Positions 60,464 through 64,000 of a DNA stretch of 64,000 nt are shown here, one piece after another (the stretch's first letter is position 1; each line of letters starts with the position of its first letter). Where the stretch lies: positions 1,178,001 through 1,242,000 of the forward strand of contig OZ220465.1 in the NCBI GenBank assembly GCA_965115815.1, in the 5' to 3' direction. This DNA comes from VXPW01 sp965115815. GTDB taxonomy: Bacteria; Pseudomonadota; Alphaproteobacteria; TMED109. The notes under the pieces were generated by a model. That model saw only the letters and a list, made by a program, of their open reading frames with translations, was not told the origin of the DNA and searched no databases. Position numbers and translations under genes: made by a program.

Positions 60464-60517
60464 CAGATCCGGACGTGCCCGCATTAGGGCATCCGGTTCC
60501 TTACAGGACAGGTTCGC

Positions 60518-61864
60518 TCAAGCGGTCCCGTATCCGTGCATGATCTTGGCCGTCGGCAAGGGCAAGCGGCGAAGCAGCGCGGTCATCTGGTCCCAGTTCA
60601 CCCGGGCCGAACGACTGCGCCGCGACAACCACTTTCGCCAGATTCGGATCACTTGGTAGCGGAAGCTGGCAGTTCGGGCACGGTTCCCGCTCCGGCCGTA
60701 GTAGGCGCAATGGCCTCGTATGACCCGTGCGAGATCGTTGCGCTGGTAGAGCAAGGGCGCGTGTCGATGCCGTCGGCACCACTCCCGCACCGCTCGCACC
60801 GACCGCGCCAAGCGGCCCTTGGCCGTGAGCTGGCGCAACACCGCATACTTCCATCTCGACCGCACCCAAACATGGGTGAAGCCCAGGAAGTCGAAGGTGG
60901 CGCCCGCTCCCGGATCCGGGGGCAGCTTGGCCCGAAAGTCAACGGAACGTGTCTTCTCTGCGTGCAGCCTCAGCCCGAACCGGGCCAGGCGCTGGCCGAG
61001 GACGGCCAGCACCCGTTCGCAGTCCCGCTGATGCTCGAAGAGCAGCACGAAGTCATCCGCGTATCGCACCCGTTGGCACCGGCCCCGGAGGCGGGGCTGG
61101 ACCGTCTGCTCGACCCACCGATCCAACACGTAGTGCAGGAACCGGTTGGAGAGCAGCGGCGACAGCACGCCGCCTTGCGGCGTGCCCGCTTCCGAGGTGT
61201 GCCGGACGCCCTCCTCCAGGACGCCCGCCCGCAACCATTTGTTGATCATGCGACGGAGGACACCGTCCTTGATCCGCAGGTCCAGGAAGGCGCGGAGTTC
61301 CCGATGCGGGATGCTGTCGAAATACTTCGATACATCCGCATCGATCACCCAGCGCTTCTTCTTCTTCATGATGCCCTGGTCGATGGCGTGCAGGGCCTCC
61401 TGCGCCGATCGTCCAGGCCGGAACCCATACGATCCCGGCACGAAGTCCGCTTCGTAGATGGGTTCCAGCAGCATGAGAATGGCTCGTTGCGCCACCTTGT
61501 CTTCCAGGGTCGGAATGCCCAGGGGCCGGACCTCGCCGTTCCCCTTCGGGATCCAGGTCCGCCGAACCGGCGGCGCGAAGTAGCGGCACGACAGGATCCG
61601 ATCCCGGAGGTCCTCCAAGTTGGCCTCCAGGTTCTTCTCGTAGTCGGCCGCGGTCACGCCGTCGATCCCGGCGGCCCCGTCCTTCCGGGTGCGACGCCAA
61701 GCCTCCCGCATCCAGTCCCCGTCTATCAGGTGGTGCACCGAGGTGAACACCCGGTCCGGGTGCTTCCTCGCCTGCGCGGCTATCCACTGTTGTTTCGTCG
61801 ACGTGTTGGCAGATCGCAGTGTCTCTTCCACCGTTTCCCTCCAGTGGTTCTGTTCCTGCAGCAC
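60518..61864 (-). CDS. Group II intron reverse transcriptase/maturase (intron 2)
   Basis: About 448 residues. RT blocks: RKDGAAGIDGVTAADYEKNL, VRRTWIPKGNGEVRPLGIPT, VPGSYGFRPGRSAQEALHAI, VIDADVSKYFDSIPHRELRA, EAGTPQGGVLSPLLSNRFLH. The catalytic motif is RVRYADDFVLLFE. The C-terminal maturase region has RVIRGHCAYYGRSGN and ARVNWDQMTALLRRLPLP. No endonuclease domain. The start is GTG 61864, with GGAGGGAAGG before it; GTG 61885 is an alternative. The stop lies about 20 bases before domain V. The frame is intact, although its own intron is interrupted in the J5/6 region. Confidence 0.92.
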   Translation of the reverse strand: MLQEQNHWRETVEETLRSANTSTKQQWIAAQARKHPDRVFTSVHHLIDGDWMREAWRRTRKDGAAGIDGVTAADYEKNLEANLEDLRDRILSCRYFAPPVRRTWIPKGNGEVRPLGIPTLEDKVAQRAILMLLEPIYEADFVPGSYGFRPGRSAQEALHAIDQGIMKKKKRWVIDADVSKYFDSIPHRELRAFLDLRIKDGVLRRMINKWLRAGVLEEGVRHTSEAGTPQGGVLSPLLSNRFLHYVLDRWVEQTVQPRLRGRCQRVRYADDFVLLFEHQRDCERVLAVLGQRLARFGLRLHAEKTRSVDFRAKLPPDPGAGATFDFLGFTHVWVRSRWKYAVLRQLTAKGRLARSVRAVREWCRRHRHAPLLYQRNDLARVIRGHCAYYGRSGNRARTASFRYQVIRIWRKWLSRRSRSARVNWDQMTALLRRLPLPTAKIMHGYGTA

Positions 61865-62723
61865 GCCCCTTCCCTCCAGCGGCACCCGGTGGACCCGGTT
61901 CCCCGCCTTCGACGGTAGTATGAGCGTGCTACGACTTCCTGTCCCCGCGTGCCCTTCGGCTCATTGGTTTCGCCAGCCGGGTCCGCACGATGCCTGCAGG
62001 TTTCGTGTTCGCTCGCGCGCTCCCGCCGCCGTGCAGGCACAGCGGCCGGCCGGGGTCTTGATTGATCACGCTGGCTATCTCCCTTTCCAGCGGTCATTCC
62101 TGCGGGCAGGAACAGGATCTCCCAGGTTCCCTGGCAAGCCATCCCGCGGCTTTGCGTCGTTCTCTGACCCCGGACGGTCCGTTGCGCCTTGCCCATGCAT
62201 GCGGCACTCCGGTGCGGCCCCCACTGCTCGAAAGATGAAGGCACCGACGTTGAGGATTACGAGGCTCCATAGCGACGCTTCGCCGCCCGCTGTGTACGCT
62301 TCACGACGTGCGTTACCGCACGCCATGCCACACTCGCTCCCGGCTGGCGGGCTCACCTTTGCCGGGCGGGGGTCGAACCCGCAGGCTTGCGACGAAAGGT
62401 TTCAACCTACGTCATGGTTTCCCCCTCTCCAGGGCTTGGCCTGGCGCAATCGAGCTTCCTACCCTGAGGGTTGGCCAGGATCCACTCCGATCCCCGCACC
62501 GAACCCCTGCAGACAGGCTCGGTTCCCGGAAACCGGATCCGTCCGATCCCCAAGAGAGCATGAGCGCCTGCATGTTCGGCATCGGGTCTGTGGGGATGAA
62601 CAAGAAAGCGCCGTACCGATCGGGCGCTCACGCGTGCCGACACGCACCGACACGGGGCCGACACGGACCGACACGGAAATCTTGCCAGAATACTGTCGTC
62701 AGTTCAACGTTTCCGTACTACTA

Positions 62724-62916
62724 GTGCCTGCCCGGAAAATCACTAAGATTTGGATTACATGAATGAAAGCTCGATATTGACAGGGCGAAGATTCATCGAA
62801 TCCAGCCTGATTTCAGCGGAATATGCCGTCATATGCCATCAAAGAAGGAATCTTCGGTTCCCCAGATTCCAACTACGGTTGCATATACAATGTGTTGTGA
62901 TTTTCCGTGCAGGCAC
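62724..62916. mobile_element. ISNCY-related MITE (193 bp)
   Basis: Inverted ends GTGCCTGCCCGGAAAATCAC and GTGCCTGCACGGAAAATCAC, one mismatch in 20. They resemble the ends of elements E and F (GTGCCCGC-CCGAAAA). The right flank is T-AATTA (62918-62922); the left flank is the TA used by IS630 element H. No gene. Its right end may serve as the outer right end of a larger composite unit starting at 47643. Confidence 0.75.
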
Positions 62917-62917
62917 T

Positions 62918-63754
62918 AATTACTGGGTCGACCCGGTTGAGGGGCAAGAAAGAAAACCTGACTTGGTGGGAGGGCCGCTCGACGACACGATCCGCGGCCT
63001 TGGCGGCCGGGACCGGATCATCGGCGGCGACGGCAATGACACGTTGTACGGGGGCGCCGGACGCGATTTCATTTCGGGCAACAACGGCAACGACACGCTG
63101 CACGGCGGCGCCGACGGCGACTGGCTGTACGGCGACGCCGGCGACGATACGCTGAAAGGCGACGAGGGCGACGACAAGTTGTGGGGCGGGGCCGGCGACG
63201 ACGAGATGCACGGCGGGGCCGGCGACGACGAAATGGAAGGAAACGCCGACGACGACGAGATGCGCGGCGACGACGGCAACGACAAGATGCACGGCGGCGA
63301 TGGCGACGACGAGCTCCACGGCGGCGCCGACGGCGACTGGCTGTACGGCAACGCCGGCGACGACGAGCTCCACGGCGACGCCGGCGACGACGAGATGCAG
63401 GGCGGGGCGGGCAACGACTACTTGGTAGGCGGCGCCGGCGACGACATCCTGTACGGCGACGCCGGCGACGACGTGCTCCACGGCGGCGCCGGCAACGACA
63501 TCTTCATCTTCGTAGGCTCAGGGCGTGATACCATCACAGACTTCAATCGGTCGGATGATCTCATTTATCTAATTGGAGTCGCCAATGTCAGCAACTTTGA
63601 TGATCTTCGAATCGAATATTCAACGATTCCCGGCGGGGAAAAGACAGCGGTAATTTCCAGCTTGGTGGAAGATGCCGACAAATTGTCGTGGGAAATCGAT
63701 CTCAGGGACCTTGCCGCTTTCGATCTTGACGAGACCGACTTCCTTTTCGTTTGA
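62918..63754 (+). pseudogene. RTX III calcium-binding repeat protein, 5' end displaced
   Basis: The frame reads NYWVDPVEGQERKPDLVGG, then about 20 RTX units (DRIIGGDGNDTLYGGAGRD, GDDEMHGGAGDDEMEGNADD). It ends GNDIFIFVGSGRDTITDF and LRDLAAFDLDETDFLFV, close to the RTX II end (LDESDFHFA). No start codon or ribosome site belongs to it: the in-frame ATG at 62750 lies in the MITE. The probable original start is 47596-47642, giving 292 residues in all. Unless the MITE supplies translation signals, no normal protein is made. Confidence 0.8.
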
Positions 63755-63873
63755 CCGCGGCCGGCGGCAGGATCGCGTCCAGGAGGATTCGCGCGGCCGG
63801 CAGGGATCGCATCCCGGCGGACCCCGTGCGGATCCTTCGAGGACCCGGCCGCGCATTCCCGGCGAGCGGATCC

Positions 63874-64000
63874 CTAGAACGTCTCTTCCGGCTCGCCATC
63901 GTCCGGCGGCGGCGGTGGGTCCGTAGGCCACAGGCGAAGAGCCTTCATGGTGGCCGATACGCGCACGTCCGCTTGGGCCAGCGTGCGCCGGACCGGCCGT
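63874..64000 (-). CDS. C-terminal part of an unknown protein (runs off the window)
   Basis: The minus strand is open from the window edge to TAG at 63876-63874: RRTLAQADVRVSATMKALRL, WPTDPPPPPDDGEPEETF. It is too short to identify. The acidic, Pro-rich tail is the only notable feature. Confidence 0.3.
   Translation of the reverse strand, partial: RPVRRTLAQADVRVSATMKALRLWPTDPPPPPDDGEPEETF

Larger units (their letters stand above)
58508..62449 (-). ncRNA. Outer group II intron (intron 2), split by intron 1
   Basis: The 5' end is TTGCGCCAGG (62449 downward). Domain V is at about 60464-60499 (GAACCGGATGCCC to GTCCGGATCTG), and the domain VI hairpin GGGGAGGGG / CCCCTCCTAC lies at 58513-58543, on the far side of intron 1. 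A candidate EBS1, TCGAGC at 62231-62226, pairs with GCTCGA just before the 5' junction. Without intron 1 its length is 2024 nt. It encodes the reverse transcriptase at 60518-61864. Confidence 0.85.
57385..62721. mobile_element. IS630-family element H carrying nested group II introns
   Basis: Ends GTAGTACGGAA and TTCCGTACTAC with TA on both sides (57383-57384 and 62722-62723). The total of 5337 bp is 1395 bp of IS630 plus 3942 bp of intron DNA. The sister copy at 33647 is 1396 bp; the single-base difference is the shortened A-run. Confidence 0.9.

Noticed and set aside
62340..62385. tRNA-like T arm (GGGTTCGACCCCCGC) on the minus strand
   Set aside because: No acceptor, D or anticodon arm can be built around it, and it lies in the 5' structural part of the outer group II intron.

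Overview
The window is GC-rich bacterial DNA, most likely from an alphaproteobacterium. The main evidence is one minus-strand housekeeping run, pal-cpoB-tilS-ftsH-folP (27355 down to 21596) followed by glmM-thiD, an order known from Rhodospirillales and relatives. A tRNA-Trp gene with an encoded CCA end also fits. The DNA is heavily loaded with insertion sequences, small non-autonomous inverted-repeat elements (MITEs), tandem repeats and broken genes, as expected of a genome with many active mobile elements.

Layout. 1-3.2 kb: transposase and hipA fragments, then an intact AbiEi/AbiEii type IV toxin-antitoxin pair. 3.4-9.4 kb: two MITEs, an amidase, an AcuI/YhdH-type reductase, ChaC and a decayed IS3 element. 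9.6-12.8 kb: an IlvD/Edd dehydratase, a D-2-hydroxyacid dehydrogenase and a small secreted protein. With an enolase-superfamily enzyme at 20.3 kb these suggest sugar-acid or hydroxy-acid catabolism. 13-15.3 kb: a decayed ISKra4-like element, then tRNA-Trp and a second MITE copy. 17.3-27.4 kb: a STAS protein and the housekeeping block. 27.8-35 kb: IS66 remnant, a DUF4338-Tn5-type transposase, an ISNCY element and an IS630 element. 35-40.5 kb: a tightly coupled four-gene operon that looks like an anti-phage locus (DrmD-like helicase with DUF3883, AlbA_2/Schlafen-like ATPase, ParA-like ATPase, DUF1156 methylase), with both outer genes cut off by mobile DNA. 40.5-47.6 kb: nested mobile elements. 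47.6-63.8 kb: short RTX (calcium-binding repeat) proteins, repeatedly interrupted by insertion sequences.

The strongest unusual structures are these. (1) A group II twintron sits inside an IS630 copy. One intron with its own reverse transcriptase lies between domains V and VI of a second intron with a different reverse transcriptase. Removing the outer intron leaves 1395 bp, against 1396 bp for the sister IS630 copy; the one-base difference is a shorter A-run at the frameshift site. (2) A family of transposases fuses a DUF4338 (Druantia DruA-type) domain to a Tn5/IS4-type DDE domain. There are four copies, two with an in-frame 39-bp repeat array of 8 versus 5 units. (3) Two halves of one RTX gene, 15 kb apart, join in frame across an AATTA site. 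This implies a 15.3-kb composite-transposon-like insertion that itself carries two RTX genes. One of those is interrupted by an IS whose precise removal restores a 395-residue reading frame.

All functional names come from motifs read by eye. No database or structure search was possible.
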